Shown: one piece after another, positions 9,665 to 17,772 of the stretch
How positions within the stretch are numbered: the stretch's first letter is position 1
Layout: every line of letters starts with the position of its first letter
Source of the DNA: Mycobacterium sp. IS-1742
GTDB lineage: Bacteria > Actinomycetota > Actinomycetes > Mycobacteriales > Mycobacteriaceae
Direction of reading: 5' to 3'
Assembly (NCBI RefSeq): GCF_001500125.1
Contig: NZ_LQIV01000011.1
Location: forward strand, 44,304 to 108,303
DNA: 64,000 nucleotides
Program-made: the position numbers and the translations under genes
The notes under the pieces: model-generated
The model's database searches: none
What the model was told of the DNA's origin: nothing
Seen by the model: the letters and a program-made list of their open reading frames with translations, nothing else

Positions 9665-11059
9665 GTGACCCACTATGACGTCGTCGTACTCGGAGCAGGT
9701 CCCGGCGGATACGTCGCGGGCATTCGCGCTGCCCAGCTCGGGCTGAACACCGCCATCGTCGAACCCAAGTACTGGGGCGGCGTGTGCCTCAACGTGGGAT
9801 GCATCCCGTCGAAGGCGCTGCTGCGCAACGCCGAACTGGCCCACATCTTCACCAAGGAGGCCAAGACCTTCGGGATCAGCGGTGAGGCGACGTTCGACTA
9901 CGGCGCCGCGTTCGACCGCAGCCGCAAGGTGGCCGAGGGCCGCGTCGCCGGTGTGCACTTCCTGATGAAGAAGAACAAGATCACCGAGGTTCACGGGTAC
10001 GGGAAGTTCACCGACGACCACACCATCGAGGTCGACCTCAACGAGGGCGGGACCGAGACGCTGACCTTCGACAACGCGATCATCTCCACCGGGGCCAGCA
10101 CGAAACTGGTGCCCAACACGTCGCTGTCGGAGAACGTGGTCACCTACGAAGAGCAGATCATGGAGCGCGAACTGCCCGGCTCGATCGTCATCGCCGGCGC
10201 GGGGGCCATCGGCATGGAGTTCGGCTACGTGATGAAGAACTACGGAGTCGACGTCACGATCGTCGAGTTCCTGCCCCGCGCGCTGCCCAACGAGGACGCC
10301 GAGGTCTCCAAGGAGATCGAGAAGCAGTTCAAGAAGCTGGGCGTCAAGATCATGACCGGCACCAAGGTCGAGAAGATCACCGACGACGGTGAGCAGGTGA
10401 CCGTCGCGGTGTCCAAGGACGGCAAGTCCCAGGACATCAAGGCCGACAAGGTGCTGCAGGCCATCGGCTTCTCCCCGAACGTCGAGGGGTACGGCCTGGA
10501 GGCGGCCGGCGTCGAGTTGACCGACCGCAAGGGCATCGGCATCGACGACTACATGCGCACCAACAAACCGCACATCTACGCGATCGGCGACGTCACCGGC
10601 AAACTGCAACTCGCCCACGTCGCCGAGGCGATGGGTGTCGTCGCCGCCGAGACCATCGCCGGGGCCGAGACCCTCCCGCTGGGCGACTACCGGATGATGC
10701 CGCGCGCCACCTTCTGCCAGCCGCAGGTCGCCAGCTTCGGGCTCACCGAAGAGCAGGCCCGCGAGGAGGGCTACGACGTCAAGGTCGCCAAGTTCCCGTT
10801 CACCGCCAACGGCAAGGCGCACGGGATGGGCGCTCCGGCCGGTTTCGTCAAGCTCATCGCCGACGCGAAGTACGGCGAGCTGATCGGCGGCCACCTCATC
10901 GGCCACGACGTCTCCGAACTGCTGCCCGAACTCACGCTGGCGCAGAAGTGGGATCTGACCGCCAACGAACTGGCCCGCAACGTGCACACCCACCCGACGC
11001 TATCGGAGGCGCTGCAGGAGGCCTTCCACGGGCTTGCCGGACACATGATCAACTTTTGA
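9665..11059 (+). CDS. lpdC: Dihydrolipoyl dehydrogenase
   Basis: The E3 flavoprotein of the pyruvate and 2-oxoacid dehydrogenase complexes, which in mycobacteria also serves the peroxynitrite reductase system with AhpC/AhpD. It has 464 residues, the same as M. tuberculosis LpdC. Seen are the FAD motif [13 protein letters not shown], the redox disulfide in [13 protein letters not shown] (Cys41 and Cys46), the NAD fold [10 protein letters not shown] and the C-terminal His-Glu pair in HTHPTLSEA. The GTG start is supported by the promoter ending 7 nt upstream and by the family length. The following small membrane protein overlaps its stop. Confidence 0.97.
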   Translation: MTHYDVVVLGAGPGGYVAGIRAAQLGLNTAIVEPKYWGGVCLNVGCIPSKALLRNAELAHIFTKEAKTFGISGEATFDYGAAFDRSRKVAEGRVAGVHFLMKKNKITEVHGYGKFTDDHTIEVDLNEGGTETLTFDNAIISTGASTKLVPNTSLSENVVTYEEQIMERELPGSIVIAGAGAIGMEFGYVMKNYGVDVTIVEFLPRALPNEDAEVSKEIEKQFKKLGVKIMTGTKVEKITDDGEQVTVAVSKDGKSQDIKADKVLQAIGFSPNVEGYGLEAAGVELTDRKGIGIDDYMRTNKPHIYAIGDVTGKLQLAHVAEAMGVVAAETIAGAETLPLGDYRMMPRATFCQPQVASFGLTEEQAREEGYDVKVAKFPFTANGKAHGMGAPAGFVKLIADAKYGELIGGHLIGHDVSELLPELTLAQKWDLTANELARNVHTHPTLSEALQEAFHGLAGHMINF

Positions 11060-11325
11060 GAAACGAAATCGTCGCCGGTGTCGGCGGATTCGTGCTCGGT
11101 CATATCCTGTGGCTGGTCGCGATCTCGTTGGCCACCAACACCTCCGACGTCAGCACGTGGGTGCTGGTGGTCGCCGCGCTGTCGTTCGTGGTGGGCGCCG
11201 CGCTCGGCTACCTCGGCTGGCGCAGATTCCAGCGCAAGGAACACGTGTGGTCGACGTTCGTGTGGGGTCTGGCGGTCTCGCCGGTGCTGTTCTCGATCGT
11301 CGTCCTCGGCGTGACCTACCTGTAG
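11056..11325 (+). CDS. Small membrane protein (Rv0463-like)
   Basis: An 89-residue protein with three predicted membrane helices (about residues 6-24, 32-52 and 66-88) separated by the basic loop WRRFQRKEH. The likely start is a TTG at 11056 that overlaps the lpdC stop by 4 bp, implying coupled translation; no ATG or GTG at a sensible position precedes the first helix. It corresponds in position to Rv0463. Function unknown. Confidence 0.7.
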   Translation: MRNEIVAGVGGFVLGHILWLVAISLATNTSDVSTWVLVVAALSFVVGAALGYLGWRRFQRKEHVWSTFVWGLAVSPVLFSIVVLGVTYL

Positions 11326-11328
11326 CGC

Positions 11329-11865
11329 TCAGTCCGGGAAGTCCAGCGGTACCTGCAGCGTGCTGATGGTCGCCGCCAGGCCGTCGTAATGCGCTGCCAG
11401 CAAGCAGAATTCGATGAGCTGCGGCTTGGTCAGATGCCGGGCCAGCACCGCCCACGTCTGCGGTGACACCCCGCGGGTGACGACGAACTCGTCGGTCGCG
11501 GTGACGAGCACCCGCTGCCGGTCGGTGAGGCCCTCGGCGTCGGGTCCCTCGAAGATCCGGGCCTGCAGGTCGGCGCCCAGGCCGCGGCTGCGCGCCAGCC
11601 GGCGGTGCTGCTGCAGTTCGTACTCGCACTCCCGCAGATGGCCCACCCGCAGGATCACGAGCTCGGCGTCCTGACGGGTCAGCTTGCCCAGCCGGCCGAG
11701 CAGCACGCCGCTGTAGGGCAGGAACGCCAGGAACAGCAGACGGTGCTGGCCGAGCACGTCGAACAGGCTGAAGCGCGGCGCGCGGATGGCGCGGGCACCG
11801 GCCTTGGCGATGACCCAGTTCAGCGGGCCGAGTTCCCGGAGTCCGCCGGGCGCGATGCGGGTCAT
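11329..11865 (-). CDS. Carboxymuconolactone decarboxylase / AhpD-like protein
   Basis: A 178-residue alpha-helical protein of the CMD/AhpD family (Rv0464c counterpart). The segment RVGHLRECEYELQQH carries the Cys and the His six residues later that are typical of the family's second half-site. The CxxC pair of catalytic AhpD is not present, so peroxidase-coupled activity is doubtful. Its ATG overlaps the ramB stop as ATGA, so it is the downstream gene of a ramB operon, ending 3 bp from the convergent Rv0463-like gene. Confidence 0.82.
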   Translation of the reverse strand: MTRIAPGGLRELGPLNWVIAKAGARAIRAPRFSLFDVLGQHRLLFLAFLPYSGVLLGRLGKLTRQDAELVILRVGHLRECEYELQQHRRLARSRGLGADLQARIFEGPDAEGLTDRQRVLVTATDEFVVTRGVSPQTWAVLARHLTKPQLIEFCLLAAHYDGLAATISTLQVPLDFPD

Positions 11866-13286
11866 GTCTGCTTCACCAGATAGGGCGAGACCGTGGACCG
11901 GTGCTCGTCGAGGTCGAGGGCGCGGCCCAGCGCGGGGAACGCGCGCTGTGGGCAGTTGTCCCGCTCGCAGACGCGGCAGCCGGCCCCGATGGGCGTCGCT
12001 CGAACATTCGAGCCATCAGTTACCTCCAGCCCCTCGGAGTAGACCAGCCGATGTGCGTGGCGCAGTTCGCATCCGAGACCGATCGCGAACGTCTTACCCG
12101 GCTGACCATAGCGCGACGCCCGGCGCTCCACCGTCCGCGCCACCCACATGTAGTTGCGGCCGTCGGGCATCTGCGCGATCTGCACCAGGATCTTGCCCGG
12201 GTTGGCGAAGGTCTCGTACACGTTCCACAGCGGGCAGGTGCCGCCGCTGGACGAGAAGTGGAACCCCGTCGCGGACTGGCGTTTCGACATGTTGCCCGCA
12301 CGGTCCACGCGCACGAACGAGAACGGCACCCCGCGCATCGACGGCCGCTGCAAGGTCGACAGCCGGTGCCCGATCGTCTCGTAGCTGACCTGATAGAACG
12401 CCGAGAGCCGTTCGACGTCGTAGCGGAAGTCCTCCGCGACGTCGTGGAACTGCCGGTACGGCAGCACCGTGGCCGCGGCGAAGTAGTTGGCCAGGCCGAG
12501 GCGGGCCAGGGTGCGCGACTCGTCGCTGGTGAACATGCCCTCGTCGACCATCTTGTCGATGAGGTCGCCGAATTCGAGATAGGCCAGTTCGGCGGCCATC
12601 TTGAACACCTGCTGACCGGCCGACAGGTGGGTGCTCATCTCCAGTGTCCGGGTGCCCGGTTCGAACCGGTGCAGCACGGTCTCCCCGAGGTCGATGCGCC
12701 GCACGATGTGCACACCGTGCACCGTCGACAACCGGTTGGACAGTTCGCCGGCGAGGTCGCCGCGGTGCATCCGCATCCGGACAGTGAGATCCTCGGCGGC
12801 GCTGTCGAGTTCGTGCAGGTAGTTCTGGCGTTGGTAGAAGTAGTCGCGCACCTCCTCGTGCGGCATCGTGATGGACCCGCTTCCGCTGCCGTCGGTGAAC
12901 CGGTCTTCGGTCGCGGCGGCCAACTGGGTGGTGGTCAGCCGGTAGCGGCGGTGCAGGTTGACCATGGCGCGGGCCAGCGCGGGGTGCGCCGCGACCATGT
13001 CCGCGATCTCGGACACGTCGACCTCGACGCCGAGTTCGCGGTCCATCGCCACTTCGCGGAGTTCGGCCACGAGCCGGGTGTCGTCCTGCGAGGCGAAGAA
13101 CGTGGCGTCGACGCCGAACACCTCGGTGATGCGCAGCAGCACCGCGACGGTCAGCGGACGGACGTCGTGCTCGATCTGGTTGAGGTAGCTCGGGGAGATC
13201 TCGAGCATCTGCGCCAGCGCGGCCTGACTGTAGCCGCGTTCGTTGCGCAACTGCCGAACACGCGACCCCACGAACGTTTTTGCCAC
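11862..13286 (-). CDS. ramB: Acetate/glyoxylate metabolism regulator RamB
   Basis: A transcriptional regulator of 474 residues, identical in length to M. tuberculosis RamB. An XRE-type helix-turn-helix (about residues 6-60, with SQAALAQMLEISPSYLNQIE) is followed by an IrrE/ImmA-like middle and a C-terminal DUF2083 domain with the Cys pattern CRVCERDNCPQ. RamB controls isocitrate lyase and represses itself in M. tuberculosis, and the icl1 gene lies just across the intergenic region here. The GTG start was chosen because TAGGCT ends 7 nt upstream. The inverted repeat at 13307-13326 is a candidate autoregulatory site. Confidence 0.95.
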   Translation of the reverse strand: MAKTFVGSRVRQLRNERGYSQAALAQMLEISPSYLNQIEHDVRPLTVAVLLRITEVFGVDATFFASQDDTRLVAELREVAMDRELGVEVDVSEIADMVAAHPALARAMVNLHRRYRLTTTQLAAATEDRFTDGSGSGSITMPHEEVRDYFYQRQNYLHELDSAAEDLTVRMRMHRGDLAGELSNRLSTVHGVHIVRRIDLGETVLHRFEPGTRTLEMSTHLSAGQQVFKMAAELAYLEFGDLIDKMVDEGMFTSDESRTLARLGLANYFAAATVLPYRQFHDVAEDFRYDVERLSAFYQVSYETIGHRLSTLQRPSMRGVPFSFVRVDRAGNMSKRQSATGFHFSSSGGTCPLWNVYETFANPGKILVQIAQMPDGRNYMWVARTVERRASRYGQPGKTFAIGLGCELRHAHRLVYSEGLEVTDGSNVRATPIGAGCRVCERDNCPQRAFPALGRALDLDEHRSTVSPYLVKQT

Positions 13287-13293
13287 GTCAACC

Positions 13294-13299
13294 AGCCTA
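13294..13299 (-). promoter_or_regulatory. -10 box (TAGGCT) of ramB, leaderless
   Basis: TAGGCT on the minus strand ends 7 nt before the ramB GTG at 13286, so the mRNA probably begins at the start codon. Confidence 0.55.
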
Positions 13300-13306
13300 A
13301 CAACGC

Positions 13307-13326
13307 TGCGAACATCGGGCTTCGCA
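13307..13326. promoter_or_regulatory. Inverted repeat over the ramB -35 region
   Basis: TGCGAA-N8-TTCGCA is a perfect 6-bp inverted repeat starting 8 bp upstream of the ramB -10 box, the expected place for an autoregulatory operator. Binding by RamB itself is inferred from its known autoregulation. Confidence 0.45.
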
Positions 13327-13407
13327 ATCGTGCCAAGCCCGGGGCTGTGGCAGTATCGGGTCGCCTGGCCATGTATCGCGGCGGGCGGGTGATCAGGAGG
13401 AACACGA

Positions 13408-14241
13408 GTGACCGGCACGACGTCATCAGGCAAGCCCACCGGTACCACGGGCCTGAACAAGATCATGATGCCGGTACCGGATCCGCACCCCGACGTCTTC
13501 GACACCGGCTGGCCGCTGCGCGTCGCCGACGTCGACCGCACCGGACGCCTGAAGTTCGACGCCGCGACCCGTCACATCCAGGACATCGGAACCGACCACC
13601 TGCGCGAACTCGGTTACGAGAAGACGCACCCGCTGTGGATCGTGCGCCGCACCATGATCGACCTGATCCGCCCCATCGAGTTCCAGGACATGCTGAGGTT
13701 GCGGCGCTGGTGTTCGGGCACGTCGAACCGGTGGTGCGAGATGCGGGTGCGCATCGACGGACGCAAGGGCGGGCTCATGGAATCCGAGGCGTTCTGGATC
13801 AACATCAACCGGGAGACGCAGGGGCCGGCGCGCATCGCCGACGACTTCATCGCCGGGTTGCAGCGCACCACCGACATCAACCGGTTGCGGTGGAAGGCCT
13901 ACCTGAGTGCGGGCGGCCGCGACGACGCCCAGGAGATCCGCGAGTACCCGGTGCGGGTCAGCGACATCGACATCTTCGACCACATGAACAACGCGGTGTA
14001 CTGGTCGGTGGTCGAGGACTACCTATACAGCCATCCCGAGTTGGTGCAGGCGCCGCTGCGGGTGACGATCGAACACGACCTTCCGGTGGGGCTCGGCGAC
14101 AAGCTGGAGATCATCCGGCACGTCCATCCGCCCGGTTCGACCGACAAATTCGGCGCGGATCTCACGGATCGGACTGTTACAACGCTCACATATGCCGTCG
14201 GCGACGAGACGAAAGCCGTCGCGTGCATCTTCCCGCTCTGA
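13408..14241 (+). CDS. Acyl-ACP thioesterase (FatA/FatB-like, double hot-dog)
   Basis: A 277-residue protein related to plant acyl-ACP thioesterases (Rv0466 counterpart), predicted to release fatty acids from acyl carriers. Two hot-dog halves are visible: DVDRTGRLKFDAATRHIQDIGTD opens the first in shortened form (RTGRLKFDAA), and SDIDIFDHMNNAVYWS carries the second, with the conserved Asn in MNNAVYW. A strong GGAGGA lies 7 nt before the GTG start. It is divergent from ramB and precedes icl1, fitting a role in fatty-acid turnover during growth on lipids. Confidence 0.87.
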   Translation: MTGTTSSGKPTGTTGLNKIMMPVPDPHPDVFDTGWPLRVADVDRTGRLKFDAATRHIQDIGTDHLRELGYEKTHPLWIVRRTMIDLIRPIEFQDMLRLRRWCSGTSNRWCEMRVRIDGRKGGLMESEAFWININRETQGPARIADDFIAGLQRTTDINRLRWKAYLSAGGRDDAQEIREYPVRVSDIDIFDHMNNAVYWSVVEDYLYSHPELVQAPLRVTIEHDLPVGLGDKLEIIRHVHPPGSTDKFGADLTDRTVTTLTYAVGDETKAVACIFPL

Positions 14242-14255
14242 CGTTCCCGGTTTAA

Positions 14256-14299
14256 CAGTACGGGCGTACTGACCAGCGAAAACAGGTTACTCGCGAGTA
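14256..14299. promoter_or_regulatory. Palindrome cluster upstream of icl1
   Basis: CAGTAC-GGGC-GTACTG (14256-14271) is a perfect 6-bp-arm repeat just after the thioesterase stop and could end its transcript or bind a regulator. TACTCGCGAGTA (14288-14299) is a perfect 12-bp palindrome, directly followed by the overlapping palindrome AGTAGCTACT (14296-14305). The second looks like a TetR-type operator. Confidence 0.4.
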
Positions 14300-14333
14300 G
14301 CTACTGAACCGGTCAAGCTGATCCCGCCTTCGC

Positions 14334-14370
14334 AACCTTTGCAACTTTTCTGACGCCGTTGGCAAAAGTT
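14334..14370. promoter_or_regulatory. Pair of RamB-like sites in the icl1 promoter region
   Basis: AACCTTTGCAAC (14334-14345) on the plus strand and AACTTTTGCCAA (14359-14370) on the minus strand both resemble the published RamB motif built around TTTGCAA. They lie about 140-170 bp before the icl1 ATG in the 266-bp non-coding gap, consistent with regulation by the adjacent ramB. Confidence 0.5.
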
Positions 14371-14507
14371 GGCGATTGAAACGGGTGGACCTGCGGTTAT
14401 GCGGTAAGGCATCCTCGCTTTAGCAAGGCAGTGAACCCCTGCTGGTGTTAACAAGCCGAAAGTCCGGCGGCGCCGGCAGCGATGCAAGTAACCGAAGGAG
14501 CAGCCCG

Positions 14508-15794
14508 ATGTCGACCGTTGGCACGCCGAAGTCCCCCGAAGAGATCCAGAAGGACTGGGACACCAACCCCCGCTGGAAGGGCATCACCCGCGAGTACTCC
14601 GCCGCAGACGTCGTCGCGCTGCAGGGCAGCGTCGTCGAGGAGGCCACGCTGGCCCGCCGCGGCGCCGAGGTGCTGTGGAACCAGCTTCACGACATGGAGT
14701 TCGTGAACGCGCTCGGCGCGCTGACCGGCAACATGGCGGTCCAGCAGGTCCGCGCCGGCCTGAAGGCCATCTACCTGTCCGGGTGGCAGGTCGCCGGTGA
14801 CGCCAACCTGTCCGGCCACACCTACCCCGACCAGAGCCTCTACCCGGCCAACTCGGTGCCGCAGGTCGTGCGCCGCATCAACAACGCGCTGCTGCGCGCC
14901 GACGAGATCGCCAAGGTCGAGGGCGACACCTCGGTCGAGAACTGGCTGGTGCCGATCGTCGCCGACGGTGAGGCCGGCTTCGGTGGCGCGCTCAACGTCT
15001 ACGAGCTGCAGAAGGCGATGATCGCCGCCGGTGTCGCGGGTTCGCACTGGGAGGACCAGCTGGCCTCGGAGAAGAAGTGCGGCCACCTCGGTGGCAAGGT
15101 GCTGATCCCGACTCAGCAGCACATCCGCACCCTGACCTCGGCCCGCCTCGCCGCCGACGTGGCCGACGTGCCGACCGTCGTCATCGCCCGCACCGACGCC
15201 GAGGCCGCCACGCTGATCACCTCCGACGTCGACGAGCGCGACCAGCCGTTCATCACCGGTGAGCGGACCAAGGAAGGCTTCTACCGGGTCACGAACGGCA
15301 TCGAGCCGTGCATCGCCCGCGCCAAGGCCTACGCGCCGTACTCCGACCTGATCTGGATGGAGACCGGCACCCCGGACCTCGAGCTCGCCCGCAGGTTCGC
15401 CGAGGGGGTGCAGGCCGAGTTCCCGGACCAGATGCTCGCCTACAACTGCTCGCCGTCGTTCAACTGGAAGAAGCACCTCGACGACGCCACGATCGCGAAG
15501 TTCCAGAAGGAACTCGGCGCGATGGGCTTCAAGTTCCAGTTCATCACGCTGGCCGGCTTCCACGCCCTCAACTACTCGATGTTCGATCTGGCCTACGGCT
15601 ACGCCCGCAACCAGATGACCGCCTACGTCGAGCTGCAGGAGCGTGAGTTCGCCGCCGAGGAGCGCGGCTACACCGCGACCCGTCACCAGCGTGAGGTCGG
15701 CGCCGGCTACTTCGACCGGATCGCCACCACCGTGGACCCGACCAGCTCGACCACCGCGCTGACCGGTTCCACCGAAGAGGGTCAGTTCCACTAA
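14508..15794 (+). CDS. icl1: Isocitrate lyase
   Basis: Cleaves isocitrate to succinate and glyoxylate for the glyoxylate shunt, and in mycobacteria also 2-methylisocitrate in propionate metabolism. Its 428 residues equal M. tuberculosis Icl1. The catalytic loop KKCGH falls at residues 189-193, placing the nucleophile at Cys191 as in Icl1. The ATG follows GAAGGAG at good spacing; an in-frame ATG further upstream (14445) would add non-conserved residues. RamB-like sites lie in the long leader region, and the gene is followed by a strong hairpin, so it is probably monocistronic. Confidence 0.97.
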   Translation: MSTVGTPKSPEEIQKDWDTNPRWKGITREYSAADVVALQGSVVEEATLARRGAEVLWNQLHDMEFVNALGALTGNMAVQQVRAGLKAIYLSGWQVAGDANLSGHTYPDQSLYPANSVPQVVRRINNALLRADEIAKVEGDTSVENWLVPIVADGEAGFGGALNVYELQKAMIAAGVAGSHWEDQLASEKKCGHLGGKVLIPTQQHIRTLTSARLAADVADVPTVVIARTDAEAATLITSDVDERDQPFITGERTKEGFYRVTNGIEPCIARAKAYAPYSDLIWMETGTPDLELARRFAEGVQAEFPDQMLAYNCSPSFNWKKHLDDATIAKFQKELGAMGFKFQFITLAGFHALNYSMFDLAYGYARNQMTAYVELQEREFAAEERGYTATRHQREVGAGYFDRIATTVDPTSSTTALTGSTEEGQFH

Positions 15795-15812
15795 GTCGCA
15801 GAGTTGACAGCG

Positions 15813-15846
15813 CAGGCCCCGCCCAAGAAGTGTTGGGCGGGGCCTG
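15813..15846 (+). terminator. Strong hairpin terminator after icl1
   Basis: A perfect 14-bp stem (15813-15826 with 15833-15846) closes on the 6-nt loop GAAGTG. There is no U-run, as is common for mycobacterial intrinsic terminators. The fadB2 ribosome binding site begins within 15 bp. Confidence 0.8.
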
Positions 15847-15871
15847 ACGCATGACAGGAGGAAGTTCAGCA

Positions 15872-16732
15872 GTGAGCAATCCCATTGACCGAGTAGGCGT
15901 CATCGGCGCCGGCCAGATGGGCGCGGGCATCGCGGAGGTGTCCGCCCGCGCCGGCGTCGACGTGCTGGTCTTCGAGACCACCGAGGCGCTGGTCACCGCA
16001 GGCCGCAACCGCATCACCAAGTCGCTGGAGCGCGGGGTGAGCGCGGGGAAGGTGACCGACGGGGAGAAGTCGGCGGCGCTGGCGAAGCTGCGGTTCACCA
16101 CCGACCTCGCCGACCTGGCCGACCGCCAGCTGGTCATCGAGGCGATCATCGAGGACGAGGCGATCAAGGCCAAGGTCTTCGCCGAACTCGACCAGGTGAT
16201 CACCGACCCCGACGCCGTACTGGCGTCGAACACGTCGAGCATCCCCATCATGAAACTCGGTGCGGCAACGCAGAATCCGGGCCGAGTGCTGGGTCTGCAC
16301 TTCTTCAACCCGGTGCCGGTGCTGCCGCTGGTCGAACTCGTCAGCACACTCGTGACGTCGGAGTCGGCGATCGAGCGGGTCGAGCGGTTCGCCGGCGACG
16401 TGCTCGGCAAGCAGGTGGTGCGCTGCAGCGACCGGTCGGGCTTCGTGGTCAACGCGCTGCTGGTGCCGTATCTGCTCTCGGCGATCCGGATGGTCGAGGC
16501 GGGCTTCGCGACGGTCGAGGACGTCGACAAGGCCGTCGTCGCCGGGCTGTCGCATCCGATGGGCCCGCTGCGGCTCTCGGACCTGGTCGGACTCGACACC
16601 CTCAAGCTCATCGCGGACAAGATGTTCGAGGAGTTCAAGGAGCCGCACTACGGTCCGCCGCCGCTGCTGCTGCGCATGGTCGAGGCCGGACAGCTGGGCA
16701 AGAAGTCGGGCCGGGGCTTCTACTCCTACTAG
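15872..16732 (+). CDS. fadB2: 3-hydroxybutyryl-CoA dehydrogenase
   Basis: An NAD(P)-dependent 3-hydroxyacyl-CoA dehydrogenase of 286 residues, the length of Rv0468 FadB2. Seen are the Rossmann motif VIGAGQMGAGIAEV, the family signature LHFFNPVPVLPLVE with the catalytic His, and the C-terminal helical domain ending in GRGFYSY. I chose the GTG at 15872 because AGGAGGA lies 9 nt upstream; the ATG at 15851 would put the ribosome site inside the gene. It supports beta-oxidation or acetoacetyl-CoA interconversion next to the glyoxylate shunt gene. Confidence 0.93.
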   Translation: MSNPIDRVGVIGAGQMGAGIAEVSARAGVDVLVFETTEALVTAGRNRITKSLERGVSAGKVTDGEKSAALAKLRFTTDLADLADRQLVIEAIIEDEAIKAKVFAELDQVITDPDAVLASNTSSIPIMKLGAATQNPGRVLGLHFFNPVPVLPLVELVSTLVTSESAIERVERFAGDVLGKQVVRCSDRSGFVVNALLVPYLLSAIRMVEAGFATVEDVDKAVVAGLSHPMGPLRLSDLVGLDTLKLIADKMFEEFKEPHYGPPPLLLRMVEAGQLGKKSGRGFYSY

Positions 16733-16739
16733 CGCCAGC

Positions 16740-16801
16740 GCCGAACGCACGGTTGTTGTACGCAAACACCGAGAAGGCCCGTCAACAACCGTGCGCTCGG
16801 C
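16740..16801. repeat. 62-bp hairpin repeat, copy 1
   Basis: GCCGA and GCACGGTTGTTG pair with CAACAACCGTGC and TCGGC across a 24-nt loop, with a 2-nt mismatch inside each arm. It begins 7 bp after fadB2 and includes the stop codon of the DUF559 gene. Copy 2 at 17703-17764 has the same length, orientation and loop size, and about 52 of 62 bases match. It can also act as a bidirectional terminator. Confidence 0.8.
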
Positions 16802-17636
16802 GGGCAGCGTCTACGCGTTCGATGATTTCCGGCTGACGTGACCGCAACTGGGTGGCGCTCACGCGGACTATCAGCCATCCCCGAGCGGCGAGGAACTCGA
16901 GCCGCTCGATGTCAGCGGCGTAGTCGTCGGGGTTCGTGAAGTGCTGTTCGCCGTCGTACTCGACGCCGACCAGGCACGACGGCCAGCCCATGTCGATGCG
17001 TCGCACGACGCGTCCATAGTCGTTGCACACGGGAATCTGCGTCACCGGTCGTGGCAGGCCCGACCGGGCGATCAGCAGACGGAGTCGGCTTTCCTGCGGT
17101 GACTCGGCGCCCGGGTCGACCAACGTCATGGTCTTACGTAGCCGACGGACGCCTCGCGCGCCCGGATATCGGGTGGCGATCGCATCGACGGCTTCGGCCG
17201 GCACACCCGTCGCGTTGAGCAGCGCGTCGATGCGGATCACGCCCATCTGCTCGGGCAGCCGCCGCCCGAGGTCGTAGGCGGTCCTGGCGACAGTCGTGCA
17301 TCGCATGGCGTCGACCGAGGTGACCTCGTCATCGCGAAATGCGTTGCATCGAGCGATCATTCCGTCGGCCGCCGGTCGGCGGGAATGCGCGATCTCGACG
17401 GGGGCCCTGGGTGGTATCCAGCGGCTGCCCAGGACGGCCGCCGCGCAATGACCGGTGAGCGTGGCCCGCCGTCCCGACCACAGCCAGGCTGCACGCGCCC
17501 GGTCGGTCGCCGTCAACTCGATTCCCGTCGGCACGTACACGTTGCGATACACCTTGGTGTACCGACGACGCAGATCTCGGCGGGTGAGTTCGCCGGACTC
17601 GAGCGCCTCGGTGGCGACGATCAGGGGGGCTCTCAC
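16782..17636 (-). CDS. DUF559 endonuclease-like protein with AbiEi-type N-terminus
   Basis: A 284-residue protein. The first ~90 residues resemble the winged-helix start of AbiEi-like antitoxins (ESGELTRRDLRRRYTKVYRN, then GHCAAAVLG). The C-terminal ~100 residues are a DUF559/Vsr-like PD-(D/E)XK fold, including VGVEYDGEQHF and ARGWLIVRVSA. DUF559 proteins occur as scattered paralogues in mycobacteria, and function is unproven. No AbiEii toxin gene is adjacent. Direct copies of a 62-bp hairpin lie on both sides, and neither neighbour is part of the same operon, which marks the gene as an inserted unit. The GTG start is the first in frame; no good ribosome site is seen. Confidence 0.75.
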   Translation of the reverse strand: MRAPLIVATEALESGELTRRDLRRRYTKVYRNVYVPTGIELTATDRARAAWLWSGRRATLTGHCAAAVLGSRWIPPRAPVEIAHSRRPAADGMIARCNAFRDDEVTSVDAMRCTTVARTAYDLGRRLPEQMGVIRIDALLNATGVPAEAVDAIATRYPGARGVRRLRKTMTLVDPGAESPQESRLRLLIARSGLPRPVTQIPVCNDYGRVVRRIDMGWPSCLVGVEYDGEQHFTNPDDYAADIERLEFLAARGWLIVRVSATQLRSRQPEIIERVDAARRAHGC

Positions 17637-17702
17637 GCACTACATCGTCGGGCGACGGACGCCTCTACCCCTGCGGTAGTTGCCTCCGCTGTGGATAACT
17701 CC

Positions 17703-17764
17703 GCCGACCGCACGGTTGTTGTACACAAACGCCGAGAGGCGGCGGCAACAACCGTGCAGTCGGC
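17703..17764. repeat. 62-bp hairpin repeat, copy 2
   Basis: GCCGAC and GCACGGTTGTTG pair with CAACAACCGTGC and GTCGGC around a 24-nt loop, with one mismatched pair. Same orientation as copy 1, so the DUF559 gene is enclosed by direct repeats of a palindrome. On the minus strand it lies 9 bp downstream of ppk2 and may terminate it. Confidence 0.8.
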
Positions 17765-17772
17765 GAAAAAAT

